Shown: positions 27,460-36,742, counted from the stretch's first letter. The stretch: 55,000 nt of DNA from Prevotella sp. (GCA_016901395.1 JAEAMQ010000030.1:1-55000); one strand, 5' to 3'. The notes: generated from the sequence alone by a model not told the origin. A program made the numbers and translations.

Positions 27460-30297
27460 ATGAAAAGATTACCTATCTTATTGATGATGCAGGCCGTCGC
27501 GCTTACAGCAGTGGCTATTGAAGTGCCCGGAGTGGAAAACCTTGGAGCCGTGCGCGGACGCATCGTGGATGGCTCTAAGGAAGTGTTGCCCGGAGCATCG
27601 GTGTATATCGAATCGCTGAAGACCGGAGCGGTAAGCGATGTCAATGGTTTCTATGACCTCGGCAATCTTAAGCCTGGTACCTACGAGGTGACGGTGAGAT
27701 ATGTGGGCTACAGTCCGGTAACCACGACGATAACCGTTACCAGCGGGCGCACGTTGGAGCACAACATTGTGATGAATGAGGGCATGGAACTCAAGGAAGT
27801 GCAGGTCAACGGGGCTTTCCACGGACATCGCAAGGCGCTCAATATGCAAAAGAACAGCATGGGAGTGACCAATGTCGTGAGCGCCGACCAGGTGGGTAAG
27901 TTTCCCGATTCCAATATCGGCGATGCCCTGAAACGTATCAACGGCATCAATGTGCAATACGATCAGGGTGAGGCCCGCTTCGGACAGGTGCGCGGAACGT
28001 CGGCCGACCTCTCGTCGGTGACACTCGACGGCAACCGCATTCCCTCTGCAGAGGGCGACACCCGCAATGTGCAACTCGACCTCATTCCGGCCGATATGGT
28101 GCAGACCATAGAAGTAAACAAGGTGGTAACGGCCGACATGGACGGTGATGCCATTGGCGGAAGCATCAACTTGGTGACCAAGAGCACACCCTATCATCGT
28201 GTGCTCAATGTGACGGCAGGCACCGGACTCAATGCCGTGAGCGGCAAGATGGAGAAAGAGCTGGGCTTCACTTGGGGCGACAGGTTCTTCAATAAGAAAC
28301 TCGGTATGATGTTTGCCGCATCCTATCAGTTTAATCCCGGCGGATCAGATAATACGGAATTCACCTATGATGTGGATGATAACAACAGTGTGTATCTTGA
28401 CAAAGCCGAGGTGCGTCAGTATTATGTGACACGTCAGCGCCAGAGCTATTCGTTTGCCACTGATTATCAATTCAGTGCCGATCACAAGATAGGCTTCCGG
28501 GCCATGTATAATCGTCGTCACGACTGGGAGAACCGTTACCGCATTACCTACAAAAAGTTAGGAGAGAAATCCAGTAAGCAGAGTATGGTGTTGCAGACCA
28601 AGGCGGGCAGCGATGACAACCGAAACGCCCGACTTGAACTCCAGCAGACGATGGATTTTGCCCTCGAAGGCGAGCACCATTTTGGCAAACTCAAGCTGGA
28701 TTGGACCGGCACATACAGCCGCGCCACCGAGGACAGACCCAACGAACGCTACATGGGGGTGGTCATCAAAGGTAAGTCTGACCAGAACGTGGCATTCTTC
28801 GATGGACTTGATTTTGCTGACGAAGGTGGTCGCCAACCCTATGCCACGAGCCGGATAGGCGATGTCAATGACTATAAATGGAGCATCGACGAGTTGACCA
28901 ACTCTAACCAGAATATCTATGAAAACGAGTGGAAGTTCCGGTTGAACTTCACGTTGCCACTTAAACAGGGGCTCTATGGCAATGTCTTGAAATTTGGAGG
29001 TAAGTATGTCTCCAAGGAAAAGGACAAGCAGATGCATTGTTTCGACTACATTGACGCTTACGAAGAAGCCTATGGCGATGGCTGGATGGAGAATATGGCA
29101 GGACAAATACGGTCGGGCTTCATGGCCGGAGACAACTATCCCGTGGGTACGCCTTTCGTGCGCAGACAGTATTTGGGACAAATCGATTTCTCCAAACTTC
29201 AGGGCACAGAGCTCTACTCTGAGGCTGCCGGCAACTTCCATGCCCGTGAGCAAGTGACGAGTGCCTATCTGCGATTTGATCAGCGACTGGACGAGCAACT
29301 CAGCCTTACGGCCGGTCTGCGTATGGAGCACACAGCCCTGAAATATAGCGGGTACAACTGGATTGTGGACGATGCCACTGACGAGAACGGCCGCTTGATA
29401 CCTACGGGCGACAACAAGAACGACTACACCAACTTCTTGCCGAGCATCCTTCTGAAATATACGCCGCAGAAAGACTGGAACATACGTGCCTCATTCACCG
29501 AGACTCTGAGCCGTCCCAAATACTCGGCACTCATCCCCAATGTGAGCTACAGTGTGGCCGATGAAGAGGCCATGATAGGCAATCCGACGCTGAAGGCCAC
29601 CACCTCCTACAACTTCGACCTCTCGACCGACTATTATTTTGAAAGCGTCGGACTGGTCAGTCTGGGCATGTTTTATAAGCGTCTGAACAACGTGATCGTG
29701 AATGAGGTGTGGAAATCGACCACCGACCCCAACATCCCGACGGGACTTCTCAATGCCGACGGTGAGACACCGAAATATCAGATCACCAAACCCATCAATG
29801 CCTACGATGCCCGTCTGTTTGGTGTGGAAGTGGCCTATGAGCGCGACTTCGGTTTTATTGCTCCCGCTTTGAAGTGCATCGGCTTCTATGGCACCTATAC
29901 CTACACCCACAGCAGCACCTTGAACCACAAGTTTGAACACCGCTCGGTAGACGATGCCAGTGATGTCAAGATGACCGGTAGCCCCGAACACACAGCCAAT
30001 GCCTCCCTCTATTTTGAAAAGAGTGGGGTGAATGTGCGCCTGAGCTGGAACACGGCATCAAGCTTTATCGACGAACTCGGCACGGTGGCAGAACTCGACC
30101 GCTATTATGACAGTGTGAACTATCTCGACCTGAACGCCAGCTACACCTGGGGACGACAGACCAAGTTCACGGTCTATGCCAACGCCACCAACCTGCTCAA
30201 CCAGCCCCTGCGCTACTATCAGGGTACCAAGGACCGCACCATGCAGTCAGAATACTATGGCGTAAAGGTCAACGCAGGAGTGAAAATCGTATTCTAA
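27460..30297 (+). CDS. TonB-dependent outer-membrane receptor
   Basis: The 945-residue product has a short signal sequence (about 1-20), a carboxypeptidase-regulatory-like domain (about 27-110, opening GRIVDGSKEVLPGASVYIES) and a plug (about 130-240). The barrel ends VNAGVKIVF. It is a TonB receptor without a SusD partner, closer to the receptors that carry small solutes or peptides than to SusC. The next gene, beginning directly after its stop, encodes a secreted calcineurin-type phosphatase. The two probably handle a phosphate-containing compound together: the receptor brings it across the outer membrane and the enzyme releases phosphate. That pairing is inference; the family call is firm. 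Confidence 0.93.
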   Translation: MKRLPILLMMQAVALTAVAIEVPGVENLGAVRGRIVDGSKEVLPGASVYIESLKTGAVSDVNGFYDLGNLKPGTYEVTVRYVGYSPVTTTITVTSGRTLEHNIVMNEGMELKEVQVNGAFHGHRKALNMQKNSMGVTNVVSADQVGKFPDSNIGDALKRINGINVQYDQGEARFGQVRGTSADLSSVTLDGNRIPSAEGDTRNVQLDLIPADMVQTIEVNKVVTADMDGDAIGGSINLVTKSTPYHRVLNVTAGTGLNAVSGKMEKELGFTWGDRFFNKKLGMMFAASYQFNPGGSDNTEFTYDVDDNNSVYLDKAEVRQYYVTRQRQSYSFATDYQFSADHKIGFRAMYNRRHDWENRYRITYKKLGEKSSKQSMVLQTKAGSDDNRNARLELQQTMDFALEGEHHFGKLKLDWTGTYSRATEDRPNERYMGVVIKGKSDQNVAFFDGLDFADEGGRQPYATSRIGDVNDYKWSIDELTNSNQNIYENEWKFRLNFTLPLKQGLYGNVLKFGGKYVSKEKDKQMHCFDYIDAYEEAYGDGWMENMAGQIRSGFMAGDNYPVGTPFVRRQYLGQIDFSKLQGTELYSEAAGNFHAREQVTSAYLRFDQRLDEQLSLTAGLRMEHTALKYSGYNWIVDDATDENGRLIPTGDNKNDYTNFLPSILLKYTPQKDWNIRASFTETLSRPKYSALIPNVSYSVADEEAMIGNPTLKATTSYNFDLSTDYYFESVGLVSLGMFYKRLNNVIVNEVWKSTTDPNIPTGLLNADGETPKYQITKPINAYDARLFGVEVAYERDFGFIAPALKCIGFYGTYTYTHSSTLNHKFEHRSVDDASDVKMTGSPEHTANASLYFEKSGVNVRLSWNTASSFIDELGTVAELDRYYDSVNYLDLNASYTWGRQTKFTVYANATNLLNQPLRYYQGTKDRTMQSEYYGVKVNAGVKIVF

Positions 30298-30309
30298 ATG
30301 ATCGTAACA

Positions 30310-31248
30310 ATGAAAAAACTGTTTCTATTTCTCATAGCTGTCCTGTCTGTTGCAGCTGTTTCTGCGCAGGAAACGGATTACTCTGTTTTCGCAGATAAAT
30401 TCAATTTCATCGTTTGTAATGACCTTGGCCGCAATGGCTACTACGACCAGAAGCCCATTGCCGAGCTGATGGGGCAGATGAGCGAAGACGGTGTAGATCC
30501 CGAATTTGTGGCTGCCTTGGGCGATATCCATCATTTCAATGGGGTGCAGAGCGTCACCGACCCGCTGTGGATGACCAACTATGAGCTTATCTACAGTCAT
30601 CCGGAGCTGATGCTCGACTGGTTTCCCATTCTGGGCAATCATGAGTATCGGGGCAACACGCAGGCCTGCATAGACTATAGTCAGGTGAGCCGGCGCTGGG
30701 AGATGCCGGCCCGTTATTATACCAAGGTGTATCGCGACGGCGACATGGCTATCCGTTTGGTGTGGATAGATACTACGCCGATGATGAACAAATATCGCAG
30801 TCAGCCCGACGAATATCCTGATGCTTCTTGTCAGGACTGGCAGCGACAGCTCACCTGGCTCGACTCCGTGCTCACCGCAGAGCGTGAGGACTGGGTGGTG
30901 GTGATGGGCCATCATCCCATATTTGCCGACACCGGCAAGGATGTTTCCGAACGTCAGGACATGCAGCAGACGGTCAATCCGGTCTTGAAGCGGCACGACG
31001 TAGACTTCTATATCAATGGGCATATCCACAATTTTCAGCATATCCGCCGAAAGGATAGCCGCATCGACTACGTGACCAACAGCTCTGCCTCACTCTCCCG
31101 CACCAACGTCAACCCGGTAGAAGGCACTGTCTTTTGCAGTGGAGCCCCTGGTTTTTCTGTCGTCTCGGCTACGAAAGATACGTTGGCTCTGCGCATGATC
31201 AACAGGCAGGGCAGGGTAATACACGAGGTGATAAGAACCAAGAAATAA
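30310..31248 (+). CDS. secreted calcineurin-type metallophosphatase (purple acid phosphatase-like)
   Basis: The 312-residue product has a signal peptide (MKKLFLFLIAVLSVAAVSAQ) and a metallophosphoesterase domain. The metal ligands are recognisable: ALGDIHHF (Asp), ILGNHEYRG (the GNHE motif), MGHHPIFA and INGHIHNFQHI (the GHxH motif). The first Asp block is changed to FIVCNDLGRNGYYD, as in tartrate-resistant acid phosphatases. It should hydrolyse phosphate esters in the periplasm. It follows the TonB receptor gene with no gap, and an upstream ATG at 30298 touching that stop codon is an alternative start. Fits the phosphate theme of the region. Confidence 0.9.
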   Translation: MKKLFLFLIAVLSVAAVSAQETDYSVFADKFNFIVCNDLGRNGYYDQKPIAELMGQMSEDGVDPEFVAALGDIHHFNGVQSVTDPLWMTNYELIYSHPELMLDWFPILGNHEYRGNTQACIDYSQVSRRWEMPARYYTKVYRDGDMAIRLVWIDTTPMMNKYRSQPDEYPDASCQDWQRQLTWLDSVLTAEREDWVVVMGHHPIFADTGKDVSERQDMQQTVNPVLKRHDVDFYINGHIHNFQHIRRKDSRIDYVTNSSASLSRTNVNPVEGTVFCSGAPGFSVVSATKDTLALRMINRQGRVIHEVIRTKK

Positions 31249-31258
31249 ACTGGATGGA

Positions 31259-31301
31259 ATGTTATCTTATCGTATGTCTGACAACTACGGTAAGATAACA
31301 T
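31259..31301. terminator. hairpin after the phosphatase gene
   Basis: ATGTTATCTTA and TAAGATAACAT form a perfect 11-bp stem with a 21-base loop just after the stop. There is no T run, so termination strength is uncertain. Confidence 0.5.
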
Positions 31302-31441
31302 CCCAACTATGAGGACAGTCTAAACCTATCTTTTGAAAAACACTCCGGATTTTGTTTCCGATCGTATGCCGGCTTATATGCTGATATGGAGGCGCGGGGG
31401 GCATGAAGCGTAATCTCTGTATAGAGATTTTCTGCCTTTCG

Positions 31442-31473
31442 TTTGTCCACGCCAGAATATTGCTGTATCTTTG
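31442..31473 (+). promoter_or_regulatory. promoter of the HAD phosphatase gene
   Basis: A full Bacteroidetes promoter: TTTG (31442-31445), 20-base spacer, TATCTTTG (31466-31473). Initiation about 7-10 bases later gives a short leader and sets the start at 31497. Confidence 0.75.
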
Positions 31474-31496
31474 CCTTTGACAAAAGTTTCAGGACA

Positions 31497-32276
31497 ATGG
31501 ACATCAAAGCATTATTTTTCGATATTGACGGTACGCTCGTCAGCTTCAAAACCCACGTGATACCTCAGTCTACCGTGGATGCCCTGCAATGGGCCAGAGA
31601 GCAGGGTATCATGATTTTCATTTCCACCGGCCGGCCGGTACCTTTCATTGTCAATCTGAAACAGATAGAGCATCTCATCGACGGATATATCACCACCAAC
31701 GGTGCCTATTGCTTCATCGGCCAGAAAACCGTGAGCTGTCACAGCATCGGACGGTCTGACATCGACCGTGTGCTCACGGCCTGCGGGCAGTGGGATGCCC
31801 CCTGCATTGTGGTGGGCACAAACCATATCGGGGTGTATCACTCCAAGCCCATTGTCGATCAAAGTTTCCGCGAGGGGCTTGGTTTGATCGATTTCGAGTT
31901 TACCGACCTGCCGACGGTAATGAGAGAACCCATCCTGCAGCTCACCCCTTTTATCACCCCCGAGCAGGAAGCTGCGCTCATGCCCACTCTGTCGGCATGC
32001 ACGTCTGGACGTTGGACGCCGGCTTTTACCGATATCACACATTCCAATGCCGACAAAGGCAAGGGACTGCTCGCCATGGCCGCATTCCTCGACATCGATA
32101 TTGAGGGCACCATGGCCTTTGGGGATGGGGGAAATGACATTTCCATTCTTCGGCAGGCTGGGGTCGGCGTGGCTATGGGGAATGCCGGAGAGGAGGTGAA
32201 AAGACATGCCGACTTTGTGACCAACAGTGTAGATGAAGACGGCATCAGGAATGCTTTAGAAAAAATGATCGGGTAG
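31497..32276 (+). CDS. HAD-superfamily phosphatase, Cof/IIB type
   Basis: The 259-residue product is a cytoplasmic Cof-type HAD hydrolase: motif I FFDIDGTLVS (Asp nucleophile and acid/base), motif II STGRP, motif III Lys before GLLAMA, and motif IV FGDGGNDISIL. A C2-type cap lies between about residues 85 and 190. Members dephosphorylate sugar phosphates, nucleotides or cofactors such as FMN and PLP, and the substrate cannot be named. A textbook promoter directly upstream supports this start over a TTG 54 bases earlier that lies inside it. A small 7-bp hairpin (32276-32296) follows the stop. Confidence 0.92.
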   Translation: MDIKALFFDIDGTLVSFKTHVIPQSTVDALQWAREQGIMIFISTGRPVPFIVNLKQIEHLIDGYITTNGAYCFIGQKTVSCHSIGRSDIDRVLTACGQWDAPCIVVGTNHIGVYHSKPIVDQSFREGLGLIDFEFTDLPTVMREPILQLTPFITPEQEAALMPTLSACTSGRWTPAFTDITHSNADKGKGLLAMAAFLDIDIEGTMAFGDGGNDISILRQAGVGVAMGNAGEEVKRHADFVTNSVDEDGIRNALEKMIG

Positions 32277-32472
32277 GTTTGACCATTGTTCAAACCGGAT
32301 AATCCCTGACTGGTCGTCTGTGCAAGGAATAGTGGCAGGGACATGAAAAGTATAAATTCTCATTGAAAGATTTTGAACAAAGCCGATTAAAACAGAGACG
32401 CGGAGGGAACAGATACATGAGGGGGTGGAAAATAGAGCAAAATGAGGCAGAATGCAATCGGTTGATGATCAG

Positions 32473-32656
32473 TGACTTGTAATATGTTGACAAATGAAGG
32501 TCTTGCGAATACTATCTAATCGCAAGACGAATACTATCTAATCGTGCTACGAATACTACCTAATCGCACCAGGTTTTGGGCGTTTTAGCAGCGTAAAAAG
32601 GCCAAAAAACGTTCCGAAAGGCCTGTTTTGCCCCCTCCGTGAGGGTGAAATGGCAT
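32473..32656 (+). repeat. dispersed element with three 22-base units (copy 1)
   Basis: Three tandem 22-base units start at 32506, 32528 and 32550, each opening CGAATACTAYCTAATCG. The flanks match the second copy at 50620-50815 (opposite strand): before the units TTGTAATATRTTGACAAAT, after them an AAAAACGTYCCGAAA block and a GAGGRTGAAATGGC end. The match therefore covers about 185 bases, far beyond the units. It lies between the HAD gene and the histidine kinase gene, where the rest (to 32907) holds no gene I can support. Confidence 0.85.
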
Positions 32657-32907
32657 GAAGAATCCAACTTCTATCCCTGAAAACGACGGTTTTCCCAGCT
32701 CACGTAAAAATAAAAAGTCGCGTGTTTTTGATGAAAAAACAGGACATGTTGACGGCCTCTGCCTTTCTGCTGGCCCCTGCCTTCACCCCCTCAGCCTGTA
32801 TGTCGGTTGATGCCTTTTCGGGTGTTGTGGAACGGAGGGCAGACTATCGTCTATCTCTGAGAATTATGGAAAGGGAAGTCAGTTGCCCTCCTTTCTGCTA
32901 TCTGCTG

Positions 32908-34365
32908 TCATTCATTAGCCCAGCCGCTCTTGTTGGTGTTGGCTGCGTGGCTGAGTTCGGTCGACAGGTAGAACGTGAAGACCAGTCCGCCCTTGGGATC
33001 ATTTTTCACCCGGATGGCACCATGATGGAGCAACACCGCGTTTTTGACGATTGCCAATCCAAGACCCGTTCCTCCCATCTTGCGGCTCCGGCCCTTGTCT
33101 ACACGATAGAAGCGTTCGAAGAGCCTTGGCAGATGTTCTACAGGCACTCCCCCTCCGTTGTCCTTAAACATAAACGACCAGCGGCCCGGTCTCTTTTCGC
33201 CCATCAGAGTAATCGTCGTGCCCACTCCGGCGTAGGCAATGGCATTGTCCGTGAGATTACGGAAAATGCTATAAAGCAGAGAGCGGCTACCCTTTATTTT
33301 CAATTGCGAAGGCAACAGGTTTTCGAAAGTCATCTTTCGTTCCTGCAGCTGCAACGAGGTTTCGCGTTGGATGTTGTGCACCAGCTCGGCAATATCAACC
33401 TCTTCAAACTCTTGCATATCGGGTGCATCGTCCATGCGATTGAGCGTCGATATGTCTTGCAGAAGCGATGTCAGTCGTCCACTCTGGGCGTAGCATCGCT
33501 CCAGAAACTGCTGTTTGGTGGTGTTGTCTATATTTGGATTGTCGATGATGGTCTCCAGATAGCCCTGAATGCTGGCTACGGGTGTCTTGAGCTCGTGGGC
33601 TATATTCTGTGTCAGCTGGCGCTTGAGCACATCTTGTTCGCGTCGTGTGGTCTGCAGACGCTTATAGATTTTAATAATCTTTTCCGCAATTTCACCTAAC
33701 TCGTCGTCGGGAAAAGCGGCCAGATCTTCTGTCTCCAGACTCTCGTTGTGCTCTGCCCGTGATGCAAAAATCTTAAGTTTGGTGATGTTGGTTCCCAACC
33801 GGTTGGCAAACCTGTAGAGCACTAATGTCAATCCAAGGATGGCTACAAGAGCAAACCACACAAAATGTTGGTCTGCCTGAAGGATATTGGCTAAGTCGGC
33901 ATTATAGGGCAATGCACTGCGGATAACCAGTCCGTCGGCGGGGAAAAACGTAGCCGAATAGAAGAAATCCCGCTTGAGGGTTTTGCTGTTTCGATCCACT
34001 GCCGACCCATTTCCCGTCTTGATGGCCTGCATCACTTCCGGTCGGTTGGCATGGTTGCTGAGAGCCGCGTAGTCTTTTCGGATATTGTCGAAAACCACCT
34101 TTCCCTGTCGGTCGATGAGCGTCACCCGCATGTCTTTCATGCCATGCCGGCGTACATAGTCGGCCACGGTAGCCTCCTCGAGGGTGTCCATGTGATGGAT
34201 GGCCTCGTCCATTCGGTCGTTGTAGTCCTGCAGTTTACTTTCCAGCAATTCTATCTTGTACTGTTTTTCCCGGTTCCATTGAAATATGATAAACGAAACA
34301 GCAAACACAAGAAAAATAGTCAAGACACTTGCAAACAACCGTTGTCCTACAGAATACGACCTCAT
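32908..34365 (-). CDS. PhoR-like sensor histidine kinase
   Basis: The 485-residue product has two membrane spans (about 9-29 and 168-187) around a periplasmic sensor of some 135 residues. A HAMP-like linker, a HisKA domain with His257 (NIAHELKTPVAS) and a HATPase domain with N, G1 and G2 boxes (NLTDNAI, FKDNGGGV, GGTGLGLAIV) follow. The start overlaps the response regulator's stop by one base (TAATG), so the two are translationally coupled. The phosphate porin, ppk, ppx and pit genes nearby, with 11-base direct repeats in their promoters, make a PhoR role likely. RprX-type or other OmpR-partner sensors of Bacteroidota have the same layout. Confidence 0.92.
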   Translation of the reverse strand: MRSYSVGQRLFASVLTIFLVFAVSFIIFQWNREKQYKIELLESKLQDYNDRMDEAIHHMDTLEEATVADYVRRHGMKDMRVTLIDRQGKVVFDNIRKDYAALSNHANRPEVMQAIKTGNGSAVDRNSKTLKRDFFYSATFFPADGLVIRSALPYNADLANILQADQHFVWFALVAILGLTLVLYRFANRLGTNITKLKIFASRAEHNESLETEDLAAFPDDELGEIAEKIIKIYKRLQTTRREQDVLKRQLTQNIAHELKTPVASIQGYLETIIDNPNIDNTTKQQFLERCYAQSGRLTSLLQDISTLNRMDDAPDMQEFEEVDIAELVHNIQRETSLQLQERKMTFENLLPSQLKIKGSRSLLYSIFRNLTDNAIAYAGVGTTITLMGEKRPGRWSFMFKDNGGGVPVEHLPRLFERFYRVDKGRSRKMGGTGLGLAIVKNAVLLHHGAIRVKNDPKGGLVFTFYLSTELSHAANTNKSGWANE

Positions 34366-35057
34366 TATGCGTCAAAATAATATCCGAATCCCAGTCGGGT
34401 AACAATACATTTGGAGAAGCGTCCGATCTTCTTACGCAGTCGGGTGATGTTTACATCGACCGTGCGGTCAAGCACAAGCACGTCTTTCGGCCAGATGCGG
34501 TCAATGAGTTCCTGACGGGAGAAGACGCGGCCTTTCTCGTCGAGAAGAAATCGCAGAAGCTCAAACTCGGTCTTGGTGAAGGGCACAGGCTCGCCATCGA
34601 CGGTGACAGTCTTCTTGTCGAGGTTCATCTCTAAACCTTGATAGCGCAGCATGGTCGACTGCGGCCGCTCGCGTTCATCGGTGCGGCGCAGCACGGCACG
34701 TATCCTGACGAGCACCTCACGGATGGAGAAAGGCTTGGAAATGTAGTCGTCTGCCCCGAGGTTGAAGCCTGTGACAGTATCGTTTTCGGTGTCGCGGGCA
34801 GTGAGAAACACGATGGGGACCTCTGCCGTCATCGGTTCGGCCTTAAGTTTCTGGGCTAAGGAAAATCCTGACATGCCACCCATCATCACATCCAACAGCA
34901 ACAGGTCGAACGATGGCAAATCCTTTTGCATAGCTTCTTCAGCAGAGTTAGCTTTTTCTACATAATAGCCTTCGGTTTCCAAATTAAACTTCAGAATTTC
35001 GCAAAGGTCCTCTTCATCATCTACCACCAGAATGCGGTATTTCTTATTATCAGCCAT
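34365..35057 (-). CDS. OmpR/PhoB-family response regulator
   Basis: The 230-residue product has a receiver domain (about 7-120) with acidic pair Asp13-Asp14, phospho-acceptor Asp56 (LLLLDVMMGG) and the conserved Lys of ISKPFS. A winged-helix OmpR-type DNA-binding domain follows (about 135-230; PFTKTEFELLRFLL, then VDVNITRLRKKIG). The start at 35057 is chosen because the -7 box at 35079-35086 overlaps the longer frame's start. It should bind direct repeats at 11-base spacing, exactly the geometry seen upstream of pit, the porin, the ppk operon and the second TonB receptor. Its own promoter lacks a convincing repeat. Confidence 0.93.
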   Translation of the reverse strand: MADNKKYRILVVDDEEDLCEILKFNLETEGYYVEKANSAEEAMQKDLPSFDLLLLDVMMGGMSGFSLAQKLKAEPMTAEVPIVFLTARDTENDTVTGFNLGADDYISKPFSIREVLVRIRAVLRRTDERERPQSTMLRYQGLEMNLDKKTVTVDGEPVPFTKTEFELLRFLLDEKGRVFSRQELIDRIWPKDVLVLDRTVDVNITRLRKKIGRFSKCIVTRLGFGYYFDA

Positions 35058-35078
35058 AATGTGTTTGATTATCTGTTG

Positions 35079-35086
35079 CAAAAATA
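35079..35086 (-). promoter_or_regulatory. -7 box of the two-component operon
   Basis: The minus strand reads TATTTTTG followed by C, matching the -7 consensus, 22 bases before the start at 35057. Confidence 0.55.
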
Positions 35087-35248
35087 GTGTTTTTTTGTTG
35101 TAACATCCGTTTCATGGTGTTAAAAAACTATTAAGATTATGAGGGCACGGAGGTGGGCTTGCGCGGAGACCTCGGTTCTGCATCTCACACATCTTTGGAG
35201 AATATTGGCTTTGTCTCACACAGCGTTGTGGAGCTTTCAAGGGGTTAT

Positions 35249-35482
35249 CTCACGCAGAGGCGCAGAGTGAAAGGAGGCTCACGCGATGAAGTCTTTTCTC
35301 ACATAGAGTTTGGGAGTCTTGGGAGCCAGCCGATTCTATCTCATGCAGAGTTGAGGCTATATTTCATGCAGAGCCACAGAGGCTAACGAGTCAATGGGAG
35401 TTTAGCTCCCAAGACTCCCAAACTCTGTGTGAGAAAAGACTTCACCGCGTGAGCCTCTTTTCCCTCTGCGCCTCTGCGTGAG
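35249..35482. repeat. long inverted repeat, 78-base arms and 78-base spacer
   Basis: Arms 35249-35326 and 35405-35482 are reverse complements with four mismatches in 78 and no gap. A weaker match continues outward (about 35212 and 35520, sharing TCTCACACAG and TGGAGCTTT). The arms contain the motif CACGCAGAGGCGCAGAG, which resembles a repeat found between genes in many bacteria. The structure fills the gene-free gap between the porin's 3' end and the two-component promoter, so porin read-through RNA would fold into a very long hairpin before reaching the regulator genes. Confidence 0.88.
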
Positions 35483-35552
35483 CCCCCCCCAAAAAAAGCT
35501 CCACTACTCTGTGTGAGAAAGGAAAGCGCCGCTCGAGCTCCGAGACTCCTCA

Positions 35553-36581
35553 TCAGAAGTGGGTCATAAACTCTACGACAATCTTGTCGCGCTCCGATGT
35601 CTTGGGGACTCCGTTGGCACGATAAAAATACTTCTCGAAGTTGATGCGAATGTCTGATATAAAAGGAGTGGACAGACTCAGGGTCACTCCCCCCGTCACT
35701 CGATGGCGCTGGTAATCGTTGGTGATAAGCACTCCGCTCTTGTCTTTTTCTCCGTCGAGGTATCTTATGCCATCACTATGGTCGCTCATGAAATCGTAGC
35801 GCACCAAGGGTGACACCTTCTTGATCATGCTCTTCTCCTTTTTTACAGGAATGTCATAGTTGACAAAGGCATCGACAGCGTGCACGGCCTTGTATGCGTT
35901 GTGGGCGTATGTCTTGTAGAGATATTCCGCCTCGGCCAAGAAGTTCTTGTAATGATAGGTCATGCCGGCATCATACATCATCACTGTGAAGTTGTCGGGT
36001 TTGATTTTCTGAATGCTTGCCTGCAGATCGAGATGGCAGGGAAGGTATATCAGCGTTTTGGCAGAGAAGTTTACGCCTTTGGTCCAATAGTCTTTCTGTC
36101 CGGTAAGACCTGACCCATTAAAGAGTCCTGCCTGCACGACAACGGGCACGCCCGCTTTGAATTGGTAGGCAGCCATGGCTCCGACATCGCGCACATTGCC
36201 TACCTGCTTCGCGATAAAACTGCGGTTGGCGAAATATTGTTGGTGGGGAGACCGGTGGGCATCGATGGTAAAGGGCACCCTCATCTGTCCGATAGTGAAG
36301 TTGAAAGACCGCCATGGAGTAACCCTTGTATAGGCATCGAGCATTTTGATAGCACCTTCATCACAGAGGTCTATCTCTGCTTTGTAGGCTACATTGGGCA
36401 TCACCTTGCCCGAGAAGCTCACGCGAGCCGTGCGAACTTCGAAGCGTCCTTCCTTCTCATTTGTCTGATATTCATACTTTCCACGCAGGGTGCCACTGAT
36501 CTTCGGGGTGTAATCTACTTCTTCCTGCGCATACGAGATGGCACAGACGCATAAGGATAGCGCTAAAATTTTATTTCTCAT
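35553..36581 (-). CDS. phosphate-selective porin (OprO/OprP family)
   Basis: The 342-residue product has a signal peptide (ending ISYAQ, about residue 19) and a beta-barrel of the PF07396 porin O/P type. It includes the family-like FEVRTARVSFSGKVMPNVAYKAEIDL segment (about 47-72) and an aromatic, His-ending last strand (VVEFMTHF) suited to outer-membrane insertion. It should pass phosphate or other anions across the outer membrane. The promoter faces that of the ppk operon, and both carry 11-base-spaced GTAAC-like repeats. It lies next to the two-component genes, as in a phosphate-response locus. Substrate preference is inferred from family and context. Confidence 0.9.
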   Translation of the reverse strand: MRNKILALSLCVCAISYAQEEVDYTPKISGTLRGKYEYQTNEKEGRFEVRTARVSFSGKVMPNVAYKAEIDLCDEGAIKMLDAYTRVTPWRSFNFTIGQMRVPFTIDAHRSPHQQYFANRSFIAKQVGNVRDVGAMAAYQFKAGVPVVVQAGLFNGSGLTGQKDYWTKGVNFSAKTLIYLPCHLDLQASIQKIKPDNFTVMMYDAGMTYHYKNFLAEAEYLYKTYAHNAYKAVHAVDAFVNYDIPVKKEKSMIKKVSPLVRYDFMSDHSDGIRYLDGEKDKSGVLITNDYQRHRVTGGVTLSLSTPFISDIRINFEKYFYRANGVPKTSERDKIVVEFMTHF

Positions 36582-36648
36582 TCTATCTCTTGGTTAATGT
36601 TTCGTTCTCTGTCTTTTGTCAGGGGGGATGTTTTTGAGATTTGTGTTG

Positions 36649-36656
36649 CAAAAGTA
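36649..36656 (-). promoter_or_regulatory. -7 box of the porin gene
   Basis: The minus strand reads TACTTTTG followed by C, a -7 match 68 bases before the start, with Pho-box-like repeats just upstream in place of a -33 element. Confidence 0.62.
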
Positions 36657-36666
36657 TAACCTTGAT

Positions 36667-36693
36667 GTTTAAAACCTGTGACATAGCTGTTAC
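36667..36693 (-). promoter_or_regulatory. Pho-box-like direct repeats upstream of the porin gene
   Basis: On the minus strand, GTAAC (36693-36689), GTCAC (36682-36678) and TAAAC (36671-36667) stand at exact 11-base steps. The last ends 10 bases before the -7 box, the same offset as in the pit promoter. Confidence 0.7.
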
Positions 36694-36715
36694 AACTTTG
36701 TAATATCGCACCATT

Positions 36716-36742
36716 GTAACACTATCGTAACAAAAGCGTAAC
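36716..36742 (+). promoter_or_regulatory. Pho-box-like direct repeats upstream of the LRR-ppk operon
   Basis: Three perfect GTAAC pentamers at 36716, 36727 and 36738, exact 11-base steps. The last lies 37 bases before the -7 box, 22 bases (two helical turns) further out than in pit, so the DNA face is conserved. Confidence 0.75.

Noticed and set aside
32506..32571. Plasmid-type origin of replication with iterons
   Set aside because: Period and unit length fit, but no replication initiator gene or AT-rich unwinding element lies beside it, and a second copy lies 18 kb away.
32722..33699. 325-residue open frame on the plus strand
   Set aside because: Although its beginning resembles a signal peptide, it runs antisense through the histidine kinase gene, which has clear catalytic motifs.
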